This document shows, one piece after another, positions 37,040 through 46,426 of a stretch of 64,000 nt of DNA. Made by a program: the position numbers and the translations under genes. The notes below the pieces were generated by a model. That model did not search any database, was not told the DNA's origin, and saw nothing but the letters and a program-made list of their open reading frames with translations. Position 1 is the stretch's first letter. Each line of letters opens with the position of its first letter. Origin of the DNA: Casimicrobiaceae bacterium (GTDB taxonomy: Bacteria > Pseudomonadota > Gammaproteobacteria > Burkholderiales > Casimicrobiaceae); NCBI GenBank assembly GCA_026646885.1, contig JAPKHK010000008.1, positions 165,137-229,136 of the forward strand, read 5' to 3'.

Positions 37040-38716
37040 TCAGGCCGCCACTTTTTTGCGCTCTTCGTCGCGTAACTCACGACGCAAGATTTTGCCGACG
37101 TTGGTCTTGGGCAGATCGTTGCGGAATTCCACCTGTGAGGGCACTTTGTAGCCGGTGAGCTGCTGGCGGCAATGCGCGATCAGAACGTCGGCGGTGAGTT
37201 CGGCATCTTTCTTGACGACGAAGATCTTTACTGCCTCGCCGGACTTCTGGTCTGGTACGCCCACCGCAGCGACTTCCAGCACGCCAGGATGCATGGCGAC
37301 TACGGCTTCGATCTCGTTCGGGTACACGTTGAAGCCAGACACCAGAATCATGTCCTTCTTGCGATCGACGATGCGCACGAAACCCTGATCGTCCATCACG
37401 CCGATGTCACCGGTGGCGAACCAGCCATTGGCGTCCATGACCTTGGCTGTTTCATCCTTTCTCTGCCAGTACCCTGCCATCACCTGTGGGCCGCGGATGC
37501 AAATCTCCCCCGGCTGCCCCAAAGGCACGCCCTTGCCAGCATCGTCGCGCAGTTCGATATCCGTCGAGGAGATTGGCAGTCCGATGCTGCCGTTGTAATC
37601 CGGCAGATCGAGCGGGTTGATCGTCGCCGCGGGCGAGGTTTCTGTGAGGCCATAAGCTTCGAGCAGCACTTTGCCGGTGATCTTCTTCCACTTCTCCGCG
37701 ACCGCTCCTTGCACCGCCATGCCGCCGCCCAGGGCGAAGCGCAGGGCGGAGAAGTCGACCTTGGCGAATTCGGGGTTGTTCACTAGCGCATTGAACAGGG
37801 TGTTCACCCCGGTCATGGCGGTGAACTTGTGCTTCTTCAGTTCTTCGATGAACCCAGGTATGTCCCGGGGATTGGGGATAAGGATGTTCTCCGCTCCCAG
37901 CGTCATGAAGACGAGGCAGTTCGCGGTAAGCGAGAAGATATGGTAGAGCGGCAGCGGCGTGATGATGATTTGCCGGTCCGGCCCGAGGAAGGGCCTGAGC
38001 CATGTACGCGCCTGCAAGACGTTGGCGACGATGTTCCGGTGCAAAAGCATCGCCCCCTTGGCTACGCCAGTGGTGCCCCCGGTATATTGCAGGAAGGCGA
38101 TGTCGTCGTGCCCGAAAGCCACCGGCCGCAGGCTGCGACGCCGCCCTTCAGCGAGCGCGTCCTGCATCGAGATCGACCCCGGCAGAGACCAGGCGGGTAC
38201 CATCTTCTTGACGTGCCGCACGACCAGATTGACGATCAGGCCTTTTAGGCCCATCAGCTCGCCCATGCTGGTGACGATCACATGCTTGACCGAGGTGCGG
38301 GCGATGACCTGCTCGAGCGTACTGGCGAAATTCTCCAGCACCACGATGGTTTCGGCACCGCTGTCGTTGAGTTGATGCTCGAGCTCACGCGCGGTATAGA
38401 GCGGATTGACGTTGACGATGGTGGCACCGCCACGCATCGCGCCAAAGAGCGCCACTGGGTATTGTAGGATGTTGGGCATCATCAGCGCCACCCGATCGCC
38501 CTTGTTGAGGCCCTTGCCTTGAAGGAAAGCGCCAAAGGCGCTGGTCATTTCATCCAGTTCGCCGAAAGTGAGGGATTTGCCCATGCATGTGAATGCCGGA
38601 CGCCCCTTGTGTTTCTGCACGGCCTCTTCGAAGATCTGCATCAGCGACTTGTATTCGTTGACGTCGATTTCTGCCGGTACGCCCTTGGGATAGCTCCTCA
38701 GCCAAATTTTTTCCAT
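37040..38716 (-). CDS. fadD: Long-chain fatty acid-CoA ligase
   Basis: A 558-residue AMP-forming acyl-CoA synthetase, the length of E. coli FadD. The P-loop [11 protein letters not shown] is at 211-221, followed by YGLTETSPA and the hinge/FACS region [22 protein letters not shown] with the downstream catalytic Lys near the C-terminus ([11 protein letters not shown]). Opens [18 protein letters not shown], typical of FadD. It activates fatty acids entering beta-oxidation or, in this window, wax-ester synthesis. Confidence 0.95.
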   Translation of the reverse strand: MEKIWLRSYPKGVPAEIDVNEYKSLMQIFEEAVQKHKGRPAFTCMGKSLTFGELDEMTSAFGAFLQGKGLNKGDRVALMMPNILQYPVALFGAMRGGATIVNVNPLYTARELEHQLNDSGAETIVVLENFASTLEQVIARTSVKHVIVTSMGELMGLKGLIVNLVVRHVKKMVPAWSLPGSISMQDALAEGRRRSLRPVAFGHDDIAFLQYTGGTTGVAKGAMLLHRNIVANVLQARTWLRPFLGPDRQIIITPLPLYHIFSLTANCLVFMTLGAENILIPNPRDIPGFIEELKKHKFTAMTGVNTLFNALVNNPEFAKVDFSALRFALGGGMAVQGAVAEKWKKITGKVLLEAYGLTETSPAATINPLDLPDYNGSIGLPISSTDIELRDDAGKGVPLGQPGEICIRGPQVMAGYWQRKDETAKVMDANGWFATGDIGVMDDQGFVRIVDRKKDMILVSGFNVYPNEIEAVVAMHPGVLEVAAVGVPDQKSGEAVKIFVVKKDAELTADVLIAHCRQQLTGYKVPSQVEFRNDLPKTNVGKILRRELRDEERKKVAA

Positions 38717-38798
38717 TGCTCCGCTCCTCTGTTGTCGTTAACACCCCGAATACCGCACCTCGTGGCAATGGACATGATAGCCCACGCCCCCAATTCCT

Positions 38799-40730
38799 TC
38801 ATGCCGCGTGCTGGCGCAAATGATTCATCGGCCCGCCGCGGAAAGGCGCGAAGCCGGTGCCAAAGATGGCGCCCGCGTCCAAAAGATCGGCGTCCTCGAC
38901 AATGCCGGCGGCAAGGCAAGCCTCGCTCTCGGCAAGCATCGGTGCGATGATCGTCTCGGCCAGCCCCTCCGGCACGGTGCCTGGGGCCTTCTTCGCCGGT
39001 TTGCCTGCGCCCCAGTTGTAGTAGCCTTGTCCGGTCTTCTTGCCCAGATGGCCCGCGCTCACCGCTGCCATCAGGCGGGCCGGCGCGACGCGGCTCTCAC
39101 CACCCAGCATCTTTCCGACCGCCAGGCAGATGTCCAGGCCGACGGTGTCGGCGAGTTCTATGGGCCCCATGGGCATGCCGAAACGAAGCGCTGCTTCATC
39201 GACCGCCTCGGGGCTGATGCCGTCTTCCACAGCGCGCATCGCCGCGTCTAGGTAAGGCGCGAGGATGCGATTCACCAAGAAGCCCGGGGCAGATTTGACT
39301 GGCAACGGCAGGCGATCGATTTTTCGTGCAAATGCCGCAGCGGGGGCAACCCATTCGGCGCGCGTGGCTTGGCCAACGACGATCTCGACGAGCATCATCC
39401 GCGCCACCGGGTTGAAGAAGTGCAGCCCCAAAAGCCGCCCCGGGTCTTGCATCGCGATAGCAATTTGTTCGAGAGGGATGCTCGAAGTATTGGTGGCAAG
39501 CAAGGCGTCTGGCCTGGCACTCTTTTCCAGTTCGGCAAACAGTGCTCGCTTTGCAGAAAGGTCCTCGAAGATCGCTTCGATGATCACATCGGCGTGCGCC
39601 GCACCCTGCCCTTGAGGATCGGGAATCAAACGGTCCAGGGCGTCGCGCACGCGCCGCGAATCTCGGAGTCGTTCCTTGAAGAGTCTGGCCGCGCGGCCAA
39701 TCGCCGGCGCCAGGCGCTCAGCGCTCTGATCTTGTAGGCTCACCGTGAGCCCACGCAAGGCACACCAGGCGGCGATGTCTCCACCCATCACGCCGGCACC
39801 GACCACATGCACACGCTTGAATTCGCGGCCACCCTCTTTCCCCAGCCCCTTCATACGCTCCTGCAACTTGAAAACACGGATGAGGTTCTTGGCCGTGGGC
39901 GTTTCGAAGATGTGTCCGATCGATGAAGGATCACCAGCCGGAACCGCCAGCGCGTTGCCGGCGAAACGCGACCAGATGTCGAGAATGGCATAGGGTGCGG
40001 GGTAATGCTCGCGGCGCGCCTTTTGTGCCACTTTGGCGGCGGCTTGCCTGGCGACGTAAGCTTTGAGAGGCGCGCGCAGCAGCAACCTTTGCGTGAACGC
40101 CAAGGTTCGCCTCGGCGGCGCCGCACGCAATACGCCCCGCGCCGTGTTCATCATCACCCGAGCCGGCACACACTCATCGGCAAGGCCGAGGCGCTTGGCC
40201 TTCCGCGCATCGACAGTCTTGCCGGTCAACAAGAGATCAAGCCCGGCGGCGGCACCAACGAGTTGCGGCAGGCGCAGCATGCCGCCCCAGCCAGGCACGA
40301 TACCGAGCATTACCTCCGGCAGCCCTAGCCGAGTCCCCGGCTCGTCGACGACCACACGATAGCGGCAGGCCAGCGCGAGCTCCAGGCCGCCCCCCAAGCA
40401 GAAACCCTTTACCAGGGCGAGTGTCGGGAAGGGCAGCGCGGCCAGGCGATTGAAGGTATCCCACCCGCGCCGCACCAGCGCCAGAGCATCGTCGGCACTC
40501 TGGATCAGGCCGAATTCGTCGATGTCCGCCCCAGCAATGAAGCCGTTGGCCTTGCCAGACAAAACGACCAGGCCTTGGGGCGGGGCGGCCGTCAAATCGT
40601 CCAGCAACTGCCCCAGTTCCTCCAGCACCGCGGCGGAAAGGCTGTTGGTGTTGCTTTGGGCGCGATCGAGCGTGAGCCAGGCCAAGCTTTCCGCATCGAG
40701 TTCGCAGCGCCAGTGGCGATAATTGTTCAT
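38799..40730 (-). CDS. Enoyl-CoA hydratase / 3-hydroxyacyl-CoA dehydrogenase (ECH domain first)
   Basis: A 643-residue FadB/FadJ-type multifunctional enzyme with the crotonase domain N-terminal (GFIAGADIDEF, then FCLGGGLELALACRYRV and EVMLGIVPGWGG) and the dehydrogenase C-terminal (VHVVGAGVMGGDIAAW near 310; NTSSIPLEQIA). It is shorter than the usual 700-730 residues, mainly in the linker and C-terminal HAD repeat. Paired with the FadI-like thiolase two genes upstream. The window therefore holds two multifunctional enzymes with opposite domain orders. Confidence 0.93.
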   Translation of the reverse strand: MNNYRHWRCELDAESLAWLTLDRAQSNTNSLSAAVLEELGQLLDDLTAAPPQGLVVLSGKANGFIAGADIDEFGLIQSADDALALVRRGWDTFNRLAALPFPTLALVKGFCLGGGLELALACRYRVVVDEPGTRLGLPEVMLGIVPGWGGMLRLPQLVGAAAGLDLLLTGKTVDARKAKRLGLADECVPARVMMNTARGVLRAAPPRRTLAFTQRLLLRAPLKAYVARQAAAKVAQKARREHYPAPYAILDIWSRFAGNALAVPAGDPSSIGHIFETPTAKNLIRVFKLQERMKGLGKEGGREFKRVHVVGAGVMGGDIAAWCALRGLTVSLQDQSAERLAPAIGRAARLFKERLRDSRRVRDALDRLIPDPQGQGAAHADVIIEAIFEDLSAKRALFAELEKSARPDALLATNTSSIPLEQIAIAMQDPGRLLGLHFFNPVARMMLVEIVVGQATRAEWVAPAAAFARKIDRLPLPVKSAPGFLVNRILAPYLDAAMRAVEDGISPEAVDEAALRFGMPMGPIELADTVGLDICLAVGKMLGGESRVAPARLMAAVSAGHLGKKTGQGYYNWGAGKPAKKAPGTVPEGLAETIIAPMLAESEACLAAGIVEDADLLDAGAIFGTGFAPFRGGPMNHLRQHAA

Positions 40731-40757
40731 GGGTGGGCAAATGTCTGTGATTGAGTT

Positions 40758-41702
40758 TCAGGTGAATTCGTGCGGTTGCGCGATGATGCCGACGGTGACC
40801 GTATTCGGCCCGACGTTGACGCCGCCGGTCATGCTCATGTGGCTAACGCCGACTTCCACGCCACGCGCCTCCGCGGCGGCAACCATTTCGGAATAGCCCG
40901 GCAGGTGAGTAAGATCCTTGGCGTCGCCGCCGTAACTCACATTCACGTAGGGCGACAGAAGGCCGCGCTCGATCTCGCGAGTGACATTGGCGAAAACCTT
41001 AGTCGCCGCTGTTTCGAAGTGGCGCACCTTGGCCACCGGGCCGGTTTCGCCGTTCCAGCACCGGGCGATGGGTTTTACGTCGAGCGCATTACCCACGGTA
41101 TAGGCAGCCCAACCCACGCTCTTGTCGCCGCGCGCCCGTGCCCGGGTGAACATGTAATAGAGCTCGTTGGGGACCAGGTAAGCGTATGTTGAAGCGATGA
41201 TGCTCTCCAGCCGCGCCAGCAGTGCCGTCATCGGCACCTTTTCCTCGACCAGGCGCAGCAACTCCCAGACCTGCACGCCCTGCCCGGCAAAGAGGTTTTT
41301 GCTGTCGAAGACGCGCAGACGAAACGGCCCGGGAATGCCCGCCGCTTCGCGGATGGGGCGGTATTTCGTGAGAATCTGGAAAGAGGCGCGGTTGGCGAAC
41401 TCATAGACCTTGGAGCGTGCGCTCATGACGCAAAGACAGATCACATAATCGTATTCGAGCACGAGCCGCGTGAGGAAAAGATGCTCTAGTTCTTCCGCGG
41501 AATACGGCACGGATTCGAAGTCGTGATTGCTGCCCTTGCCCAGATAGCGCGTATAGAACTCCCGCGTCTTGGCGAGATCGCGATAGTCTTCAAGCAATTG
41601 ATCGCCGACCCGAATGGAAATCGGCAAGATGGTGATCTTATGCTGCTTGATATACTCCGGCGGCAGATCACAAGTTGAATCGACCACTATCCCCAGACGC
41701 AT
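40758..41702 (-). CDS. DegV-family fatty-acid-binding protein
   Basis: A 314-residue DegV protein. It begins with GIVVDSTCDLPPE, the usual DegV start, and has the Ser-containing loop VMSARSKVYEFAN and the C-terminal THLPGY and THMS-type SHMSMTGGVNVGP that close over the lipid carboxylate. Family members (FakB) bind a single fatty acid and in Gram-positives present it to the kinase FakA. No FakA-like kinase is in this window. Its place inside a beta-oxidation operon, 27 bases from the ECH-HAD gene and 28 from the thiolase gene, points to carrying fatty acids to FadD (inference). Confidence 0.9.
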   Translation of the reverse strand: MRLGIVVDSTCDLPPEYIKQHKITILPISIRVGDQLLEDYRDLAKTREFYTRYLGKGSNHDFESVPYSAEELEHLFLTRLVLEYDYVICLCVMSARSKVYEFANRASFQILTKYRPIREAAGIPGPFRLRVFDSKNLFAGQGVQVWELLRLVEEKVPMTALLARLESIIASTYAYLVPNELYYMFTRARARGDKSVGWAAYTVGNALDVKPIARCWNGETGPVAKVRHFETAATKVFANVTREIERGLLSPYVNVSYGGDAKDLTHLPGYSEMVAAAEARGVEVGVSHMSMTGGVNVGPNTVTVGIIAQPHEFT

Positions 41703-41730
41703 ACAGCCTCCTACTGTTGGCGTCGATCGC

Positions 41731-43026
41731 TTAAATCGCCTCGATCAGCACGGCGCCACCCAGGCCGCCGCCAATGCAGATCGTTGCGATCCCCCGTTTG
41801 CTGCTCGTACGCCTGAGCACTTGCAGCAGATGCAACACAATGCGCGCACCGCTTGCCCCTACCGGATGCCCGAGCGCAATCGCTCCGCCATCGACGTTGA
41901 GCCGCGATGTGTCAAGCTCCCCCAGAGCGCCGTCAAGCCCCAGCTCTTGCCGGCAGTAATCGTCGTCCTTCCATGCGCGCAAGCAGGCTATCACTTGCGC
42001 CGCGAACGCCTCATTGAGTTCCCAATAATCGATATCGCTCAAGGCAAGACCTTGACGCTTCAGAATAGGGGTGCTGGCATGTACGGGGCCGAGCCCCATT
42101 TGCGCCGGATCGAGCCCGGCCCACTCGGTATCGACGATGCGGCCCAAGGGTTCAAGCTTATGCCGCGAGAGCGCGCTTTCCGAGGCCAGCAGCACCCAGG
42201 CGGCGCCGTCGGTCACCTGCGAGCTGTTGCCGGCGGTGACATTGCCGTATTTCTTGTCGAAGAAGGGCCGCAGCTTGGCGAGGTTCTCCACCGTCGAATC
42301 TTCGCGCACACCGTCGTCGGCGGGATAGAGCTTGCCATGAGCATCAAAGAGGGGCGCCAGCTCGGCGGCAAAAGAGCCGGCCTTTTGTGCCGCCAACACC
42401 TTGGCGTGACTGCGTGCGCTGTACTCATCCATGTCCCGGCGGGTAATGCCGAAGCGATAGGCCAGGTTTTCGGCGGTTTGACCCATCAAAAGGCCCACCA
42501 TGGGATCGGTAAGACCCTTCATGAGCCCAATCACCGGCGCGAGGAAAGAGAGTTTGAATTGGGCCAGCGCTGCCGCCCTTTGCCCCGCGCTTTTCGCGGC
42601 GTACCAGCCCGCCAGCCAATGCACCATGGCATCGGAAAACAAAAGCGGGGCGCGCGACAGGGCGTCGACGCCGCCCGCCAGAACGAGCTCGGAACGGCCG
42701 GAGACGATGTTGGCGACGCCTGAATCGATGGCCTGCATGCCCGAGGCGCAGTTTCTCATCACCGTCCAGGCCGGCACCTTGAGTCCACAACCCAGGCGCA
42801 ATGCCGCCACGCGGCCGATGTTCACTTCATCGGGGCTGGGCCCGGCACAGCCGAGAATGACTTCGTCCAGCGCCTCGGGCGGAAACGGTTGGCGCAAAAG
42901 CAAGGAGCGCCCCGCCGCGACCGCCAGATCGGAAGCGGCAAAGGGACCGGGTTTGTTACGCGCCTTGAGAAAGGGCGTGCGCGCGCCGTCGACGACGTAA
43001 ACGGGGGCCTTGAGTGCGCTAGACAT
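41731..43026 (-). CDS. Acetyl-CoA C-acyltransferase (FadI-like thiolase)
   Basis: A 431-residue thiolase, longer than the first by about 30 residues, as in FadI/trifunctional beta-subunits. Catalytic residues are Cys93 in RNCASGMQ, His387 in ALGHPVGASG and Cys417 in ICIGGGLGG. The membrane-contacting insertion WLAGWYAAKSAGQR is typical of long-chain thiolases. ATG 43026 was chosen over an upstream extension that overlaps fadE. It lies 13 bases after fadE. Confidence 0.93.
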   Translation of the reverse strand: MSSALKAPVYVVDGARTPFLKARNKPGPFAASDLAVAAGRSLLLRQPFPPEALDEVILGCAGPSPDEVNIGRVAALRLGCGLKVPAWTVMRNCASGMQAIDSGVANIVSGRSELVLAGGVDALSRAPLLFSDAMVHWLAGWYAAKSAGQRAAALAQFKLSFLAPVIGLMKGLTDPMVGLLMGQTAENLAYRFGITRRDMDEYSARSHAKVLAAQKAGSFAAELAPLFDAHGKLYPADDGVREDSTVENLAKLRPFFDKKYGNVTAGNSSQVTDGAAWVLLASESALSRHKLEPLGRIVDTEWAGLDPAQMGLGPVHASTPILKRQGLALSDIDYWELNEAFAAQVIACLRAWKDDDYCRQELGLDGALGELDTSRLNVDGGAIALGHPVGASGARIVLHLLQVLRRTSSKRGIATICIGGGLGGAVLIEAI

Positions 43027-43039
43027 GAGCGATTCCTGT

Positions 43040-45514
43040 TCAGGCCGCGGCCTTGTGTTGGGGGCGCTGCAACAGGGCCGACACGCCCAGGTCCTGCGGG
43101 AAATCATCGACATGGATGACCAGATCCGTCAGCCGCTTGGCCCGCTTCACCAGTAGGGCTTCCTGTTCGCTGATTTCGCCGGCGGCAAGGGCGGCAGCCA
43201 ATTGCTCCTCGGGTTTGCCCGCGGCGATGCGGCCGGCTTTCTGGGCGGCTTTGAGCTTCGCTTCCACCGGTTCGGCCGCCAGCGTGGCCTCCACCGCCAA
43301 TTCGATCGCACCGACGGGTTCGTTCTCGACGCGCGGGAGATGCATGCCCGCAGTGAGGCGGTCGCGCGTCGCCGAGGGCTCGATCAGCAGCTTGGCGACT
43401 TCGTGCCCCAAGGCATCGGAAGGCACGACGTAAGGCCGCCCCAAGGGAAAAATCAAGCGGCGCAGGACCCAGGCGACGACGCGGCTGGAGTAATTCGAAA
43501 TGACGCCTTCGAAGGCGTTTTGCGCCTTGAACATGGCGTCCCAAATCGCCCAATGCAGGAGCGGCGCGTCGGCCGCCTGCCGCCCCTCGTCTTCGTAGCG
43601 CTTGAGCGTGGCTGAACAAAGGTACAACAGCGAAAGAATGTCACCCAGCCTTGCGGAGAGCTTCTCCCGCCGCTTCAGTGCGCCGCCCATGACGAACATG
43701 GACACATCGGCGAGGAACGCGAACGCCGCGGAAAAGCGCGTCAGCTGCTGATAATAGCGTCGAGTTTCAGGCGCGATGTCGGTCGGCAGGCGCACGAAAT
43801 GCGAGCCGGTGAGACCCATCACCAGCGCACGCGCGGCATTGCTCACGGTGAAACCGATATGGCCGAAAAGGGCGGTGTCGAATTCACGCACCGCTTTCTG
43901 GGGATCGGTTTCGCGGGTAGCGGCCATTTCCTTTAGCACATAGGGATGGCAGCGGATCGCCCCCTGTCCGAAGATGATCAAGCTGCGGGTGAGGATGTTG
44001 GCCCCCTCGACGGTGATGGCCACGGGAATCTGCTGATAGGCGCGTCCCAGGAAATTGTTGGGTCCGAGGCAAATGCCCTTGCCGCCGATGATGTCCATGC
44101 CGTCATTGACCACCTGGCGGGCACGTTCGGTGACGTGATACTTGACGATGGCCGAAATCACCGCCGGCTTTTCACCCAGATCGACCGCGCCAGCGGTCAT
44201 GGTGCGCGCGGCATCCATGAGATAGAGGTTGCCGCCCATACGCGCCAGCGGTTCCTCGATGCCTTCGAAGCGCCCGATGGGCAGCTTGAATTGCTGGCGC
44301 ACCCGGGCATATCCGCCGACCGTGCGCACCGCCAGCTTGGCCATGCCGGTATTGGAGGAAGGCAGGGAGATCGAGCGCCCTGCGGCGAGGCAATTCATCA
44401 GCATCATCCAGCCCTGGCCCACCCGTTCGCGGCCACCAATGACCCAATCCAAGGGGATGAATACGTCCTTGCCGCTGGTCGGACCATTCTGGAACACCGC
44501 ATTGAGCGGAAAGTGGCGCCGGCCGATGTCGACCCCAGGGTGATGCGTCGGCACCAAGGCGCAGGTAATGCCCAGGTCCTCGGTGCCGCCCAGAAATTTC
44601 TGCGGATCGTAGACGCGAAATGCCAAACCCAACAGCGTGGCAACCGGCCCGAGGGTAATGTAGCGCTTGTTCCAAGTCACTCGGAGTCCCAGCACCTCTT
44701 TGCCCTGGTGCATGCCTTTGCAGACGATGCCGGTGTCCGGGATCGACGCGGCATCCGAGCCCGCCCAGGGACTGGTGAGGGCGAAGCAGGGGATTTCCTG
44801 GCCCTTGGCCAGGCGCGGCAGGTAGTAGTTCTTCTGCTCCTCGGTACCGTAGTGCAGCAACAGCTCCGCTGGGCCAAGGGAGTTGGGCACCATGACCGTC
44901 ACGGCCGCGGCACTTGAACGCGTGGACAGTTTGGTCACCACCTGCGAATGCGCATAGGCGGAAAATTCCAGGCCGCCATACTTCTTGGGGATGATCATCC
45001 CGAGGAAACCTTTTTCCTTGGCAAACTGCCAGGCCTCGGGCGACAAATCCTGATGCCGGCTCGTAGTCTCCCAATCGCTGACCATGTCGCACAGCGCTTG
45101 CGTTTCGACGTCTAGGAAGCGCTGTTCTTCCGGAGTGAGCCGGGGGGGTGCAAACGAGAGCAGTTTCTGCCAGTTCGGCTTGCCCGAGAACAATTCTCCA
45201 TCCCACCACACCGTGCCGGCATCGAGCGCTTCTTGCTCGGTTTGGGACATCGGCGGCAAGATGCGCCGGTAGATGCGCAGCAAACCTTCGCTGACTAAGC
45301 TGCGGCGGAGCGCCGGCAACAATAGCGGTAGAGCCAGCACCGCGAAGAGTATGGTCAATACCAGCATCAATGGCGCGGGCAACGCCTTGACGTAGATTCC
45401 CACGGCAAGGGCGAGGCCGAGTGCCACGCCCCAGGCGAGCCTGCCGGCACGCACGTAGGCAAGCGTCGACGAAGCGGTGAGGAGAGCAAGGACCCAGAGT
45501 GCGGTGATCATCAT
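43040..45514 (-). CDS. fadE: Acyl-CoA dehydrogenase, FadE type
   Basis: An 824-residue protein matching E. coli FadE (about 815) in length and layout. Two N-terminal hydrophobic segments (about 2-20 and 45-68) anchor it to the membrane. The acyl-CoA dehydrogenase core runs from about 130 to 480 (FALTSPWAGSDAASIPDTG, GKGICLGPNNFLGRAYQQIPVAITVEGANI region), followed by the FadE-specific C-terminal domain (DUF1974-like). It performs the first, FAD-dependent step of beta-oxidation. Two adjacent ATGs (45514, 45511) share one AAGGA site; the second has better spacing. First structural gene after the PsrA-type regulator (23-base gap). Confidence 0.95.
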   Translation of the reverse strand: MMITALWVLALLTASSTLAYVRAGRLAWGVALGLALAVGIYVKALPAPLMLVLTILFAVLALPLLLPALRRSLVSEGLLRIYRRILPPMSQTEQEALDAGTVWWDGELFSGKPNWQKLLSFAPPRLTPEEQRFLDVETQALCDMVSDWETTSRHQDLSPEAWQFAKEKGFLGMIIPKKYGGLEFSAYAHSQVVTKLSTRSSAAAVTVMVPNSLGPAELLLHYGTEEQKNYYLPRLAKGQEIPCFALTSPWAGSDAASIPDTGIVCKGMHQGKEVLGLRVTWNKRYITLGPVATLLGLAFRVYDPQKFLGGTEDLGITCALVPTHHPGVDIGRRHFPLNAVFQNGPTSGKDVFIPLDWVIGGRERVGQGWMMLMNCLAAGRSISLPSSNTGMAKLAVRTVGGYARVRQQFKLPIGRFEGIEEPLARMGGNLYLMDAARTMTAGAVDLGEKPAVISAIVKYHVTERARQVVNDGMDIIGGKGICLGPNNFLGRAYQQIPVAITVEGANILTRSLIIFGQGAIRCHPYVLKEMAATRETDPQKAVREFDTALFGHIGFTVSNAARALVMGLTGSHFVRLPTDIAPETRRYYQQLTRFSAAFAFLADVSMFVMGGALKRREKLSARLGDILSLLYLCSATLKRYEDEGRQAADAPLLHWAIWDAMFKAQNAFEGVISNYSSRVVAWVLRRLIFPLGRPYVVPSDALGHEVAKLLIEPSATRDRLTAGMHLPRVENEPVGAIELAVEATLAAEPVEAKLKAAQKAGRIAAGKPEEQLAAALAAGEISEQEALLVKRAKRLTDLVIHVDDFPQDLGVSALLQRPQHKAAA

Positions 45515-45537
45515 GTTCCTTCGGAGTTCGCCCGAGC

Positions 45538-46260
45538 CTACGCGCGCGCACGCGACGAGTCGGCTTTGGGTTCGGTTAGATCGGGCAGAGGTGCCTGCAG
45601 ACCCGCCACCAAGAATGGGGCAAGCCGCTGCAAGAGAAGTTCGTCGTTGCCGCTTTCCAAGGGGTTGAGTTCCGCGATGAGCTTCAAGGCATCGGTTCCG
45701 GCAAGGGTATAGGACATCGCGCCCATCAAAAAATGCAGTCGCCAGACCAGCTCCTTCTTGGGGAGATGCGGCAGGGCACGAGAGAAGGCGCTTTTGAAGC
45801 GCCCGATCATGGGCGCGTACTGCTCGGACAGGAAATGCCGTATGAACGGCGCCGGATCAGCATAAGCGCGGCCCAGAAGGCGCAGGAAGTTCTTGCCGCC
45901 ACGCTGATTGTCGCGCGCCAAGCGCAGCGCGGGAATGAACATGGCGTTCAGGATGCGTTCGCAGGAGAGGGCGCCCTCATCCATGTCACGCTCGTATTGC
46001 TCCAATAGTCGAACCCGCTCGGCGTTCATCGGGTCCAGGCGTCTTGTCAGAACGGCCTGGAACAACTCCTCTTTGCTGCCGAAGTGATAATTCACCGCCG
46101 CAAGGTTGACGCCCGCCGCCGCAGTGATTTGCCGCAGGGAAGTGGCTTCGAAACCGTGCTCCATGAATAGCGCCTCGCCGGCATCGAGAATGCGCTCTTT
46201 GGTGTCGCGCTGATCGCGCGGCTCAAGATTGGTGGACGGTTTAGGGGCGAGTCGGCTCAT
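45538..46260 (-). CDS. psrA: PsrA-type TetR regulator of fatty-acid degradation
   Basis: A 240-residue TetR regulator. The HTH covers about 40-62 (SLRQITAAAGVNLAAVNYHFGSKEEL); that N-terminus and the C-terminal pattern FLRLLGRAY, then LVWRLHFLMGAMSYTLAG closely follow Pseudomonas PsrA, which senses long-chain acyl-CoA/fatty acids and represses beta-oxidation genes. A palindrome matching the PsrA consensus lies 92 bases upstream. ATG 46260 is used; a TTG two codons earlier is less likely. First gene of the fad run and divergent from the aldehyde dehydrogenase gene. Confidence 0.88.
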   Translation of the reverse strand: MSRLAPKPSTNLEPRDQRDTKERILDAGEALFMEHGFEATSLRQITAAAGVNLAAVNYHFGSKEELFQAVLTRRLDPMNAERVRLLEQYERDMDEGALSCERILNAMFIPALRLARDNQRGGKNFLRLLGRAYADPAPFIRHFLSEQYAPMIGRFKSAFSRALPHLPKKELVWRLHFLMGAMSYTLAGTDALKLIAELNPLESGNDELLLQRLAPFLVAGLQAPLPDLTEPKADSSRARA

Positions 46261-46351
46261 GGGCAAAGCGCTTCGGCAAGGTGGCGAACGAACGACTTGG
46301 GGTCAACCTCAGCACCTCGGCTCCCCAGGCAGTGAGTTCCGCAGGCGCTGT

Positions 46352-46369
46352 TTCAAACGTATGTTTGAA
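46352..46369. promoter_or_regulatory. PsrA/TetR operator palindrome
   Basis: TTCAAAC (46352-46358), GTAT, GTTTGAA (46363-46369): perfect 7-bp arms around four bases. The core CAAAC-N4-GTTTG fits the published PsrA consensus (C/G)AAAC-N2-4-GTTT(G/C). It lies between the divergent psrA and aldehyde dehydrogenase genes, so one bound regulator could control both. A further TATGTTT copy at 46373-46379 repeats the one at 46360-46366. Confidence 0.65.
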
Positions 46370-46426
46370 TCATATGTTTATTTCTGCGATACTGTCAACA
46401 CCTCCAGAGCCACCGATGTCGATGCC

